In this document: in pieces, positions 26,271 to 34,779 of the stretch
How the letters are laid out: every line of letters begins with the position of its first letter
How positions within the stretch are numbered: position 1 is the first letter of the stretch
Assembly (NCBI GenBank): GCA_003169835.1
Contig: PNAI01000035.1
Coordinates: 1-64,000, forward strand
Direction: 5' to 3'
Length of the DNA: 64,000 bases
Source: Hyphomicrobiales bacterium
GTDB taxonomy: Bacteria > Pseudomonadota > Alphaproteobacteria > Rhizobiales > Xanthobacteraceae
Translations under genes and position numbers: made by a program
Notes under the pieces: generated by a model
Database searches by the model: none
The model's input: the letters and a program-made list of their open reading frames with translations, nothing else
What the model was told of the DNA's origin: nothing

Positions 26271-27524
26271 CTAATTGTTTGCCACTTTCCCGTTGTATGT
26301 GATGCGATAGATCGCGCCGCTTGTTTCGTCTGAAACGAGCAAGGAGCCGTCCGCCATCGGAAGCACATAAGTTGGCCGGCCATAGAATTCGTTTGTCTTC
26401 TCGTTCAGTAAGCCGGTCAAGAAGGGCTCAATCCTGGCGGTTCCGCCCGAGACCCGCGCGATCACGACATCGTAGCCGTACTTCTTCTCCCGGTTCCACG
26501 AACCATGGCGGGCGATGAAGGCGACGTTTTGGTAGGAGTTCGGGAACATCTTGCCGGTGTAGAATTTAATTCCTAGCGCGGCGGCATGCGGACCGAGCAG
26601 GGCTGCGGGTAGGATCACGCCGGCGCAGGGGTTCGGGCGTTTGACGTCCGGATCTGGAATGCCCATGGCGTGGCAGTAAGGGAAACCGTAGCTGGCGCCT
26701 TCTTGGGCTTTTGTGACGCGGTTGAGCTCATCTTCCGGACCTGCGTTGCCCGCCCAGTCGCGGCCGTTGTCGGTGAACCACAACTCTTTCGTCACCGGAT
26801 GCCAGTCGAAGCCGACCGTATTGCGGATTCCGCGCGCGACGATTTCCATGCCGGTGCCGTCTGCATTGTAGCGCCGGATCTGGCCGTGAATGCCGGGATT
26901 GGTTTCGCAGATGTTGCAGTTCGATCCGACCTGCACGTACATTTTTCCGTCCGGTCCGAATGCCACGTACTTCCAATTATGGTGCACGGTATCAGGCAGA
27001 TTGTACGCGGCCGTAAGTTCGACCGGTGTACCCGGATTGTCGAGCTTGTCCTCGATGTTGTCGTAACGGAACACCTTGTTGATGGCGAACACGTAGAGCG
27101 CGCCATCCTTGAATGCGAGGCCGTTGGGTTGCGTCAGGCCTTGCACGAGGACTTTGGCCTCGCGCTTGCCGTCTTTTTCGGTGATGGCATAGACACGGCC
27201 GATCACGCGCGTGCCCATGAACATCGTGCCCTTGGTGCCCATCACCATGGAGCGCCCGCCAGGATGTCCGGACGACCAGACATCGGCCTTGAACCCAGGT
27301 GGAAGCTTGATCTTGTCGAGCGGCAGCTTGTCGACCGGTGTCACGGTCGGCGGCGTTGCGTGCGGCTTGAGACCCTCATCCTGTTTACTGGCAGCCGGAT
27401 TTGATTTGTCCATCGGACTAAATCCGGGCGGCGATTGAGCTCCGGCAGGCAATGCTGCAGCAATGAGAATAGCAATAGCACCTGCGATGAGCAGGCCGTG
27501 GCGGCACGACATCAAACTGGACAT
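26271..27524 (-). CDS. Sorbosone/glucose dehydrogenase-family PQQ enzyme
   Basis: A 417-residue exported beta-propeller protein (signal HGLLIAGAIAILIAAALPAGAQS). Family motifs: KLPPGFKADVWSSGHPGGRSM, NIEDKLDNPG, HHNWKYVAFGPDGKMYVQVG, FDWHPVTKELWFTDNGRDW and ARHGSWNREKKYGYDVV near the end. These mark the L-sorbosone/soluble aldose dehydrogenase group, which oxidises sugars or aldehydes in the periplasm with PQQ and calcium. The downstream diheme cytochrome and the nearby pqq genes fit. Start at 27524 has GGAGG; an ATG at 27536 is an alternative. The actual substrate is unknown. Confidence 0.86.
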   Translation of the reverse strand: MSSLMSCRHGLLIAGAIAILIAAALPAGAQSPPGFSPMDKSNPAASKQDEGLKPHATPPTVTPVDKLPLDKIKLPPGFKADVWSSGHPGGRSMVMGTKGTMFMGTRVIGRVYAITEKDGKREAKVLVQGLTQPNGLAFKDGALYVFAINKVFRYDNIEDKLDNPGTPVELTAAYNLPDTVHHNWKYVAFGPDGKMYVQVGSNCNICETNPGIHGQIRRYNADGTGMEIVARGIRNTVGFDWHPVTKELWFTDNGRDWAGNAGPEDELNRVTKAQEGASYGFPYCHAMGIPDPDVKRPNPCAGVILPAALLGPHAAALGIKFYTGKMFPNSYQNVAFIARHGSWNREKKYGYDVVIARVSGGTARIEPFLTGLLNEKTNEFYGRPTYVLPMADGSLLVSDETSGAIYRITYNGKVANN

Positions 27525-27650
27525 ATTATCCTCCATTGTCCGTTAGTTTTTTTCCGGTTGCACCGGGTACTCGTTCTTGGCGTGCAGTGTGGGACATTTC
27601 ACCCCCGACGCGCAATTGGGATTCGATGAGTTGGCGGTGAAATCAGCCAG

Positions 27651-28739
27651 TCACATGCGCCGGTAGTCGTATGGTGCGGTATCCCGTTCTGCAGCCAGCG
27701 TTTCGACCCGCGCATGATTTGGCGAAAGATGACAGACCGGATCGGTCGCTGCTGCATCGCCTGTAAGTGCATAGGCTTGGCAACGACAGCCGCCAAAATC
27801 CTCATCTCGCCGAGGGCAGCTCGCACACGGCTCCTGCATCCAAGCTGTGCCGCGAAAGGCGTTGAAGGCAGGCGAATTCTCCCAAATGTCGGTGAGTGAA
27901 TGTTCACGCACCGACCAAAATTCCAAACCGGGAATGGATTGCGCCGCGTGGCAGGGCAGTACCAAGCCGTCGGGCGCGACATTGAGCGAGCGATGGCCCC
28001 AGCCGCCGACGCATGGTTTCGGGAAGCGCGCGTAGTAATCGGGGATTACCGCGTCGATGACTATCTTGCCGTGGAGACGCCGGCGCAAATCTTCCACCAC
28101 ATTCGCCGCCTGCTGGACCTGTTCGCGCGTCGGCATGAGTGTCGCGCGGTTCTTCAGCGCCCAGCCATAATATTGCGCGTGCGCGATTTCGACGCGGCTT
28201 GCGCCAAGCGCGAGCGCAAGATCGACCAATTCGGAAATGCGTTCGATGTTGGCGCGGTGAATGACCGCGTTCACGGTAAGCGGCATCTTCAATCGCACCA
28301 CTTCTGCAGCGAGCGAACGTTTTTTGGCGTATGCCCCCTCGTAGCCCGCAATATGATCTGCCGATTTCTCTTCGCTGTCCTGAATGGAGATCTGCACGTG
28401 ATCAAGTCCGGCGTCGGCGAGCGCGGCAAGCGTCTTGTTGGTTATTCCTACGGCGGACGTAATCAAATTGGTGTAGAGCCCCGCATCGCGCGCTGCCGTC
28501 GTGATCTCGACGAGATCGCGCCGCGCCCCGGGCTCTCCGCCGGAGAGATGCACTTGCAGCACGCCAAGTGAAGCGGCTTCGCGAAACACGCGCGCCCATG
28601 TGGCGGTGTCGAGTTCGTGCGCGCGCGGTTCGAGCGCGAGGGGATTTGAGCAATAGGGACAACCGAGCGGGCAGCGGTGCGTGAGTTCGGCAAGAAGTCC
28701 GAGTGGCTTATGGAGATTGCCTGCGCCGTTTTGCGTCAC
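27651..28739 (-). CDS. pqqE: PQQ biosynthesis radical SAM enzyme PqqE
   Basis: A 362-residue radical SAM/SPASM protein. The SAM cluster site is CPLGCPYC (Cys23, Cys27, Cys30), followed by [14 protein letters not shown]. The C-terminal SPASM region holds [14 protein letters not shown] and the cluster [21 protein letters not shown]. PqqE joins the Glu and Tyr side chains of PqqA with PqqD as chaperone, the first committed step to PQQ. It starts with GTG one base after the pqqD stop, so pqqD and pqqE are coupled. It lies about 125 bases upstream of the PQQ dehydrogenase gene, same strand. Confidence 0.95.
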   Translation of the reverse strand: MTQNGAGNLHKPLGLLAELTHRCPLGCPYCSNPLALEPRAHELDTATWARVFREAASLGVLQVHLSGGEPGARRDLVEITTAARDAGLYTNLITSAVGITNKTLAALADAGLDHVQISIQDSEEKSADHIAGYEGAYAKKRSLAAEVVRLKMPLTVNAVIHRANIERISELVDLALALGASRVEIAHAQYYGWALKNRATLMPTREQVQQAANVVEDLRRRLHGKIVIDAVIPDYYARFPKPCVGGWGHRSLNVAPDGLVLPCHAAQSIPGLEFWSVREHSLTDIWENSPAFNAFRGTAWMQEPCASCPRRDEDFGGCRCQAYALTGDAAATDPVCHLSPNHARVETLAAERDTAPYDYRRM

Positions 28740-28740
28740 G

Positions 28741-29028
28741 TCAAATCTCCAGGAGCTTCTTGTCCGCGAGTGTGCGCAACAGCGCCGTTACATCGGCAAG
28801 AATACGCTCGCGCGGTGCGGAGTAAGTACTCGCGAGGTCGTCGACGATAGCCGCGATCGTCGCCTCGCCGGTGCAGCGTTTGACGATTTCGACCGCGATC
28901 GGGTCGGTTTTGAACACGCGCTCAGGCGCGAGTAGCACCCAGCCGCCTTGCGCCTCATTGTGCACAAGCCGCACGCCGCGTCCCAATAGCGGGCGCGTCT
29001 CGCTTGATATAATATCGTTTTCAGCCAC
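28741..29028 (-). CDS. pqqD: PQQ biosynthesis peptide chaperone PqqD
   Basis: A small PqqD/RRE-fold protein of about 95 residues: [27 protein letters not shown], then [20 protein letters not shown] and a C-terminal helix [13 protein letters not shown]. PqqD binds PqqA and delivers it to PqqE. I chose the GTG at 29028 (AGAGG about 10 bases upstream), which gives the usual length; an in-frame start at 29061 would add 11 basic residues. The gene is divergent from a Bug gene over a 97-base gap, so pqqDE is physically cut off from pqqABC. Confidence 0.9.
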   Translation of the reverse strand: MAENDIISSETRPLLGRGVRLVHNEAQGGWVLLAPERVFKTDPIAVEIVKRCTGEATIAAIVDDLASTYSAPRERILADVTALLRTLADKKLLEI

Positions 29029-29125
29029 GGAACGTGCACCTCTATGCCGCGTTTCACGCAATCGCGGAGCGTGTTATACGACACTTGAAGGCAAGAAATC
29101 CTGGGTTGAAAGAGCGGAGAGTGCA

Positions 29126-30100
29126 ATGAGTCTGCAGCAGACATGTTTGAGATTTTGGTGCGCGGCGGCGATCACAGTGTCCGTGAATTGTTCCGCGCAA
29201 GCGCAGGACTACCCCACCAAGCCTGTCACCTTCATCACCCCCGCTGCCGCCGGCAACAGCCCGGATGTGGTTACGCGCGTGGTGGCCGATCGCCTTACAC
29301 AGTTGTGGAAGCAGCAGATCGTGGTGCTCAATCGTCCGGGCGCCGGCGGGCTCATCGCTGCGCAGGCGGCGGCCGGTGTCGAGAAGGACGGCTACACCCT
29401 CTACATGACTCAGGCGTCCACCTTTACCGTTCTGCCAGTTACGCAGGAAGGCAAAATGCCAGTCGATCTGCAAAAGGCCTTCGTGCCGATCGGTATGGTC
29501 GGCGAGCAGCCGATTGGAATGGCGGTTAACAAAGACGTGCCCGCGAACTCCGTTGCGGAGTTGATCGCGCTCATCAACAAGACGCAGGGCGGGATGCTGT
29601 TCGGCGCGACCAATCGCGGCGGCCAGTCGCATTTGACGGGCGAATTGTTTCGCGAGCGCGCCAAAGTGAACCTGTCGTTCGTGCACGCGGCGGGCGCTGC
29701 GGCATCGCTCAATGACGTTATTGCCGGGCGTATTCCAATTGTGTTCGAGGGCCTCGCTGGACTTGCGCCCGGAACCGAGGGTGGCGGGATCAGGCTTCTC
29801 GGCATTGCGGCGCAGAAGCGCCTGCCCAATTTACCGAAGCTTCCAGCCATCAATGAAACCATCCCAGGCGTGGTGTCGAGCGGCTGGATCGTGCTGATGG
29901 CGCCGGCGGGAGCGCCTGAAAACATCATCCGGAAGGTCAACGAGGACCTGCGCAAGGTCGTGGCGATGCCAGACGTTATCGAGAAGCTCCAAGTGCTCGG
30001 TACTTACTCGCGCGACCTGACGCCCGCGCAAACTGGCGAATTCATGCGGAGCGAAGAGCAACTGTGGTGGCCGATCGTGCGGCAGATCAACAAGCAATAA
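29126..30100 (+). CDS. Bug-type solute-binding protein inserted in the pqq cluster
   Basis: A 324-residue Bug/TctC-family periplasmic protein with signal peptide (CAAAITVSVNCSAQAQD) and the family segments YPTKPVTFITPAAAGNSPDVVTR, VLNRPGAGGLIAAQAA and VHAAGAAASLNDVIAGRI. The start at 29126 has GCGGAGAG upstream; a frame reaching 28871 is an extension antisense to pqqD. It runs against the pqq genes and ends 15 bases from the pqqC stop. Ligand unknown. Insertion of a plus-strand binding-protein gene between pqqC and pqqD is unusual. Confidence 0.88.
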   Translation: MSLQQTCLRFWCAAAITVSVNCSAQAQDYPTKPVTFITPAAAGNSPDVVTRVVADRLTQLWKQQIVVLNRPGAGGLIAAQAAAGVEKDGYTLYMTQASTFTVLPVTQEGKMPVDLQKAFVPIGMVGEQPIGMAVNKDVPANSVAELIALINKTQGGMLFGATNRGGQSHLTGELFRERAKVNLSFVHAAGAAASLNDVIAGRIPIVFEGLAGLAPGTEGGGIRLLGIAAQKRLPNLPKLPAINETIPGVVSSGWIVLMAPAGAPENIIRKVNEDLRKVVAMPDVIEKLQVLGTYSRDLTPAQTGEFMRSEEQLWWPIVRQINKQ

Positions 30101-30115
30101 GCGCTGCGCGCTCGA

Positions 30116-30844
30116 TCAACCGGCCGGCACGAACGCGCCGGGCGGTATTTCGTTCGGCGCCACGTAGGCGTGGTAGAGCGCGTCACACATGGCCCATAGT
30201 ACGCTGCATTTGAATTCGAGTGCGGCCAGCACCTGCTGCTGCTGCTCGGGTGTGCGGGCAATAGTCTTGCAATAATTTAGCGCAAAATCGGCGTCGCGCG
30301 CGGCCTGCGGCGGGCGCTTGTCGAAATAGGCAAGCGTATCGCGGGTCACGAAGGGATAGCTCGCGAGCATGCCCTCGACCCGCTCGCTGATGATCTGAGG
30401 CGAAAACATTTCGGTCAGCGACGAAGCAATCGCTTCGAGCAAGGTTTTCTCGCGCACGAAACGCACATAGGCATCCACCGCAAAACGCGTCGCAGGCAAG
30501 AGGCCGTGCAACGAGCTGACATAGTCTCGGTCGAGCCCGAGCCCATCGGTCAGCCGCAGCCAGCGCGCGATGCCGCCGTCGTCCCCCTGTTCACCGTCGT
30601 GATCGACCAGACGCGAACGCCATTCGCGCCGGATCGCAGAATCGTCGCAGCGCGCGATCAGACTCGCGTCCTTGATTGGAATCATCGCCTGATAATAGTA
30701 ACGGTTGAGTGCCCAGGCTTGGACTTGGTTCTTGGTGCATTTTCCGCTGTGCAGGAGATGATGGAACGGGTGCAGCCGGTGATAACGGCGCGCGCCGATA
30801 TCGCGCAGCGCGGATTCGAGTTCTGTAGGGCTCAGCAGCTTCAC
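30116..30844 (-). CDS. pqqC: PQQ synthase PqqC
   Basis: A 242-residue heme-oxygenase-fold oxidase: HPFHHLLHSGKCTKNQVQAW, ALNRYYYQAMIPIKDASLI, then RLVDHDG and GLGLDRDYVSSL, all typical of PqqC. It carries out the final ring closure and eight-electron oxidation to PQQ. It starts with a GTG overlapping the pqqB stop (GTGA), confirming the order pqqABC. The stop is only 15 bases from the end of the opposing Bug gene. Confidence 0.95.
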   Translation of the reverse strand: MKLLSPTELESALRDIGARRYHRLHPFHHLLHSGKCTKNQVQAWALNRYYYQAMIPIKDASLIARCDDSAIRREWRSRLVDHDGEQGDDGGIARWLRLTDGLGLDRDYVSSLHGLLPATRFAVDAYVRFVREKTLLEAIASSLTEMFSPQIISERVEGMLASYPFVTRDTLAYFDKRPPQAARDADFALNYCKTIARTPEQQQQVLAALEFKCSVLWAMCDALYHAYVAPNEIPPGAFVPAG

Positions 30845-31743
30845 AGCTCGATCCTCATGCCATCCTCGGCGATCCCCCAGCCGGCCGTCTCTACTTTACG
30901 ACGTTGCGGCGAGCCGTCGATAAGGATGGGGTTGGTATTGTTGATGTGGATATAGATGCGGCGCGCTTTCACGTCCGCCAGCGCCGTAAGCGAGCCGTCT
31001 TCGCCGTCGATCGGCATGTGACCCATGCGGCGGCCGGACTTTGTGCCGGTTCCGGTCACGATCATTTCGTCGTCGGTGAACAGGGTGCCGTCAAAAAAAA
31101 CAATATCCGCGCGCTTGAGCCGTTCTGCCAGGGCCGGTGTCACTGCGGTCGCGCCTGGCACGTAGAGCAGTCGGCCGCCTCCGGCGGAAAGCTCGATGCC
31201 GACATTGGCGCCGTCTTCGCGGGCAAGGTCCGGTTTTTCATCTTCGAGATAGAGCGGCACCTTGCCGGGTACTGTGAACAGCTCGGCGCTGATGCCGCCG
31301 GGCAGTGTGAAGGGCTTGCCCGTGGCAATGGTCTGACGGATGACCACATCGGGAGCCAGCACGTTGAACATGGGATTGGCCGCGATCGCGGAGAGGGTCT
31401 CGGCAGTCGCGCAGAGTGTGAAGGGTTGCCGCTCGCGCAGCGTCAGAAGTCCGGCCGTTTGATCGACCTCCGCTCCCGATAGCACGATGGAAGCGATTGG
31501 GCTCTCGCGCAGTTCGCGCGGGTGCAGATCGGGCGTTGCCTGTAACTGTGCACGCAAGTCCGGTGAGGCGTTGAGGAGTACCCAATGGCGGCCATCGGCA
31601 CTTACGGCGAGGCTCGCCTGCGTGCGCGGCTTGACGCGAGGATCACCCGCCCAGGCGAGGCGGCATACCGGACAAAAGCAATTCCACTGCGGAAAACCGC
31701 CGCCCGCTGCTGCACCAAGAATGATAGCGGTTAGCCGCCCCAT
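30841..31743 (-). CDS. pqqB: PQQ biosynthesis protein PqqB
   Basis: A 300-residue metallo-beta-lactamase-fold protein: ILGAAAGGGFPQWNCFCPVC at the N-terminus carries the CxCxxC structural zinc site, followed by VLLNASPDLRAQL and HINNTNPIL near the end. PqqB is thought to be an iron-dependent hydroxylase acting on the cross-linked Glu-Tyr intermediate. It lies 31 bases downstream of pqqA and overlaps pqqC by four bases. Confidence 0.95.
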   Translation of the reverse strand: MGRLTAIILGAAAGGGFPQWNCFCPVCRLAWAGDPRVKPRTQASLAVSADGRHWVLLNASPDLRAQLQATPDLHPRELRESPIASIVLSGAEVDQTAGLLTLRERQPFTLCATAETLSAIAANPMFNVLAPDVVIRQTIATGKPFTLPGGISAELFTVPGKVPLYLEDEKPDLAREDGANVGIELSAGGGRLLYVPGATAVTPALAERLKRADIVFFDGTLFTDDEMIVTGTGTKSGRRMGHMPIDGEDGSLTALADVKARRIYIHINNTNPILIDGSPQRRKVETAGWGIAEDGMRIEL

Positions 31744-31774
31744 TCAGCGGGGCCAAAAGCAAATGCCAGAAAAA

Positions 31775-31852
31775 TCAGAACTCGGCCGGCAGATAGCCGT
31801 TGATTTCGAGGCCGATGCAGATCTCGACAAGTGTCGGTGTCGTCCAGGCCAT
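31775..31852 (-). CDS. pqqA: PQQ precursor peptide PqqA
   Basis: A 25-residue peptide beginning MAWTTPTLVEI, with the conserved Glu16 and Tyr20 (EINGY) that PqqE cross-links to form the PQQ skeleton. The spacing ExxxY and the N-terminal Trp match PqqA peptides. A ribosome binding site (GAGGAA) precedes the ATG at 31852. It is the first gene of pqqABC. The free tail after Tyr is short (LPAEF). Confidence 0.93.
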   Translation of the reverse strand: MAWTTPTLVEICIGLEINGYLPAEF

Positions 31853-32180
31853 GGTTCGTTTCCTCGTTATAAGCAGCGCAGAATGGCGGTCGCTGTAGAC
31901 TAAAATCCTAACCACCGTCTGTAGTCGTTAATTTATGACCAAGTCGGATGGGAAGCAAGAGCCGTCCGGTAGGGCCTGCGCGCCTGTTGAGGACGCCTTT
32001 GAATGCGGCATGCGGGTCGGCCGATATCTTGCCGGTACAACTTGAAAAGAGCAGGCTAACGCTTGGCGCGCGACTCAACTGCGCACATTTGTCGGCCGAT
32101 TTTGTAAGCGGAAGGACCCGTGTCGCGGTCAGGCGTGTTCAAAACATGATGTGATATCCGCTGCATCAAGGAGGCGAGCC
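31853..32180. other. Divergent promoter region between pqqA and membrane gene
   Basis: This 328-base gap should contain the promoters for pqqABC (leftward) and the first membrane paralog (rightward). I see no convincing ORF or strong operator. AAGGAGG just before 32181 is the ribosome binding site of the next gene. Confidence 0.4.
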
Positions 32181-32930
32181 ATGGCGAACACTTCCGTTTC
32201 CGCAAATCGTGGGGCTGCGGGCGACTTTCGTGTCGGCCGGGTCTTCGACCGCACATCGTCAGTGTACACGCAAAATTTTTTGATTTTCACCCTGGTCCCG
32301 CTGGTTGCGTACCTGCCGTCCCTGCTGTTGCCGGCGCGTGCAGATGGCATGGCCTACCAGAATGGCGGATGGATGATCGCGCTGGTGGCCATCATCCTGA
32401 CGGTTATGCTCGGTCTGCTCAGCCAAGCCATTTTGGTCTACGGCTCGTTTCAAGATATGCGGGGGAAGCAAGTCGATATCGGCGAATCTTTCAATGTCGG
32501 CATAGGCCGGCTCGTCCCGATTCTCGGTCTTACGATTTTGGAAGGCCTGTGCATCATGGTCGGGTTCATACTGCTGTTCGTTCCGGGCCTGATATTGATC
32601 ACCATGTGGTTTGTGGCCGTGCCGATATGCATCGTCGAGCGGCGCGGACCGTGGCAGAGTCTGGTGCGAAGCGGAGAGCTGACGAAGGGGCATCGCTGGA
32701 AGATCTTCGGCATCGTTCTTGTGCTGTATCTCGTTTCCGCAATCGTGGGCTATCTCCTTACGAGCGTCCTGACCGCGATTGGCGGCACAGTCCTCACAAT
32801 GATTGCGACGCTGTTATGGAATGGCGTTTGGGGGGCATTTTTCGCGATTTTTGTCGTCGTCACTTATTACGAACTTCGGGTCGCAAAAGAAGGCATCGAC
32901 ATCGAACAAATTGCAAGCGTGTTCGACTGA
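32181..32930 (+). CDS. Polytopic membrane protein, YciC/DUF975-like (copy 1)
   Basis: A 249-residue membrane protein with an N-terminal amphipathic segment (DFRVGRVFDRTSSVYTQN) and about six hydrophobic segments. It resembles the glycerophosphodiester phosphodiesterase membrane-domain/YciC-like family: VERRGPWQSLVRSGELTKGHRWK is the typical cytoplasmic loop. No catalytic domain is attached. The C-terminus DIEQIASVFD is shared with the next gene, so the two are tandem paralogs. Start at 32181 has a perfect AAGGAGG. Function unknown. Confidence 0.82.
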   Translation: MANTSVSANRGAAGDFRVGRVFDRTSSVYTQNFLIFTLVPLVAYLPSLLLPARADGMAYQNGGWMIALVAIILTVMLGLLSQAILVYGSFQDMRGKQVDIGESFNVGIGRLVPILGLTILEGLCIMVGFILLFVPGLILITMWFVAVPICIVERRGPWQSLVRSGELTKGHRWKIFGIVLVLYLVSAIVGYLLTSVLTAIGGTVLTMIATLLWNGVWGAFFAIFVVVTYYELRVAKEGIDIEQIASVFD

Positions 32931-32985
32931 ACTTTCGTGCCGATAGGAGTTCGAAGCTGCGTGTGGTTTGGGCGGTGGGGGAGCC

Positions 32986-33849
32986 GTGACTAGCCACAGC
33001 GCTTCCGACAGCCGTTGGATGGGAGGCGATTTCCGCGTCGGTCGAATTTTCGACCGCGCAGTGTCGGTATATACGCGAAATTTTCTGACATTTTCCGTGG
33101 TTACTCTGGTCACTTCCGCCGCGCCACTGTTGGTGCCGTATTACGCCGGCAGTTGGTCGAGTTTGCCAGTGCAGGATCGAGGTACGGTCGTCACGATACT
33201 GACGACGATCACGTCGGTGGTGCTCGGATTGCTCAGCCAGTCGATTCTTGTCTACGGTGCATTTCAAGTTCTGCGGGGCAGACCGGTCAATCTGCTCGAA
33301 TCCATGAAGGCCGGCTTACGCCGGTTCTTCCCAATTCTTGGTCTGATTATATTCGTCGCACTCGCGTTTTTCATGTTGTTTACCGGCATGATGCTCGCTG
33401 CTGGATATGCGGGTGCCGGACTCAGCCGACTTTCTCCGGGAGCGCTTCTTTTCATCCCCCCAACTGTGATCATCCTGGTCGGGTTCTTGCTGCTGCTCAT
33501 CGCGACCTTAATGCTGATCGCAAGATGGTTCGTCGTCATTCCGGTCTGCATGGTTGAACGATTTGGGCCATGGCGGAGCTTAAAGCGAAGCGCGGGATTG
33601 ACACAGGGTCGTCGCTGGAAAATCTCGGGCATCATACTCGTGCTGTTTGTTTGTTACGGGATTATCGCCAAGGTGATCGCGATTACGACGGTCGCGGTCG
33701 GAGGCAAGACGGTGGAACTCATCGCGTCGCTGCTGTGGAGCACAGTCTGGAGTGCGTTCTTCGCAATTCTGGTGGTCGTTACGTATTACGAGCTGCGGTC
33801 GGCGAAGGATGGCGCGGACATCGAGCAAATCGCGGGCGTGTTCGATTAA
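32986..33849 (+). CDS. Polytopic membrane protein, YciC/DUF975-like (copy 2)
   Basis: A 287-residue paralog of the preceding protein. It shares DFRVGRIFDRAVSVYTRNF at the N-terminus, VERFGPWRSLKRSAGLTQG in the loop and DIEQIAGVFD at the end, but has an extra hydrophobic insert (around residues 125-160, FMLFTGMMLAAGYAGAG). The GTG at 32986 is preceded by GGGGGAG and is preferred to a TTG at 32968. It is convergent with the RDD gene, nine bases away. The tandem arrangement indicates duplication followed by divergence. Confidence 0.8.
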   Translation: MTSHSASDSRWMGGDFRVGRIFDRAVSVYTRNFLTFSVVTLVTSAAPLLVPYYAGSWSSLPVQDRGTVVTILTTITSVVLGLLSQSILVYGAFQVLRGRPVNLLESMKAGLRRFFPILGLIIFVALAFFMLFTGMMLAAGYAGAGLSRLSPGALLFIPPTVIILVGFLLLLIATLMLIARWFVVIPVCMVERFGPWRSLKRSAGLTQGRRWKISGIILVLFVCYGIIAKVIAITTVAVGGKTVELIASLLWSTVWSAFFAILVVVTYYELRSAKDGADIEQIAGVFD

Positions 33850-33858
33850 TTGCCTTCG

Positions 33859-34779
33859 TCAATCGGAGTTGGGGTCAACGAGCGGCTTCGGCTTGGAAAA
33901 TTTGTCTTCGCGCGCCTTGCCGTAAAGCTGTTCGCGCTCGAGAAATGCGCGCTCAGCTGTGTAGAACTCACGCAGAAACATTGCGGTGTCGTTTGGCGGT
34001 ACCGGCGTCGCCCACTCGATCTTGCGACAAATTTTTTCGCAGACTTCGTTGAGCACGCGCGTTGAATCGGCTGAATCGGGCCGGCGTAAAAGCTCTTCTA
34101 GAACCTGGAGCTCAAATGCACCGTAAGCGCGCAGTTGCTGTTCGGTGAAAATGAACTTCGCAGTTTTTTCCACGAGGTCGCTCAACAGCGCGCGCTTGGG
34201 CAGAGAGATCAACATTGTCCCGGCGATCAGATCGCCGCCGCGCATGCGGTCGCGATTGATCAGCGGTAAGGCGGAGAAGAACAGCAGCCACAGGGCGATC
34301 GAGAGTTGCTCCCAGTCAACGAAGCCTTGCGCGGTCTTACCCCAGGTCATGAGGATGCCGAACGGGATGAAGGCCTCGACCTCGCGTGTGAGATTGCGCG
34401 CGATGACGGCGGATGGTTGCAGCGGTCCGCCGCTGCGATCGATCACACGTAGGCCGACCAGGCGTTTGCCAGGAGTCGCGCCGCGCCATGCCAACTCGAA
34501 ATAAACGAAATACATGTTGCGCACGATGAAGCCGATGAAGAGTGCGATCGAAACAGCGATGCGATTACCGCCGGTGTAACCGACGACGGAAAAGATCGGG
34601 ATGTAGATCGCGAGCGTCAAGAGCAACCAGATGAACAAATCGATCACGAACGCCGTGACCCGCGCCCCGTGATCCGCAAGGCTGACCGTTATCGGTACGC
34701 CTTCCGGCGTGACGATCTGGCGCCGCTCTTGGCGCCCGCCTTCGAGAAATTGCGAGGTACGCTCATGTACGAGGGTCAT
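33859..34779 (-). CDS. RDD family membrane protein
   Basis: A 306-residue protein with the RDD domain: GARVTAFVIDLFIWLLLTLAIY (first helix with the Arg-Asp pair), a middle helix region and the GATPGKRLVGLRVIDRSGG loop. The C-terminal 130 residues are soluble and charged (KFIFTEQQLRAYGAFELQVLEELL). It starts with ATGA overlapping the SpoIIM-like gene and ends the operon with DUF58 and MoxR genes. RDD proteins are sometimes transporters, but in this setting they are thought to act with the MoxR complex. Function unknown. Confidence 0.85.
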   Translation of the reverse strand: MTLVHERTSQFLEGGRQERRQIVTPEGVPITVSLADHGARVTAFVIDLFIWLLLTLAIYIPIFSVVGYTGGNRIAVSIALFIGFIVRNMYFVYFELAWRGATPGKRLVGLRVIDRSGGPLQPSAVIARNLTREVEAFIPFGILMTWGKTAQGFVDWEQLSIALWLLFFSALPLINRDRMRGGDLIAGTMLISLPKRALLSDLVEKTAKFIFTEQQLRAYGAFELQVLEELLRRPDSADSTRVLNEVCEKICRKIEWATPVPPNDTAMFLREFYTAERAFLEREQLYGKAREDKFSKPKPLVDPNSD

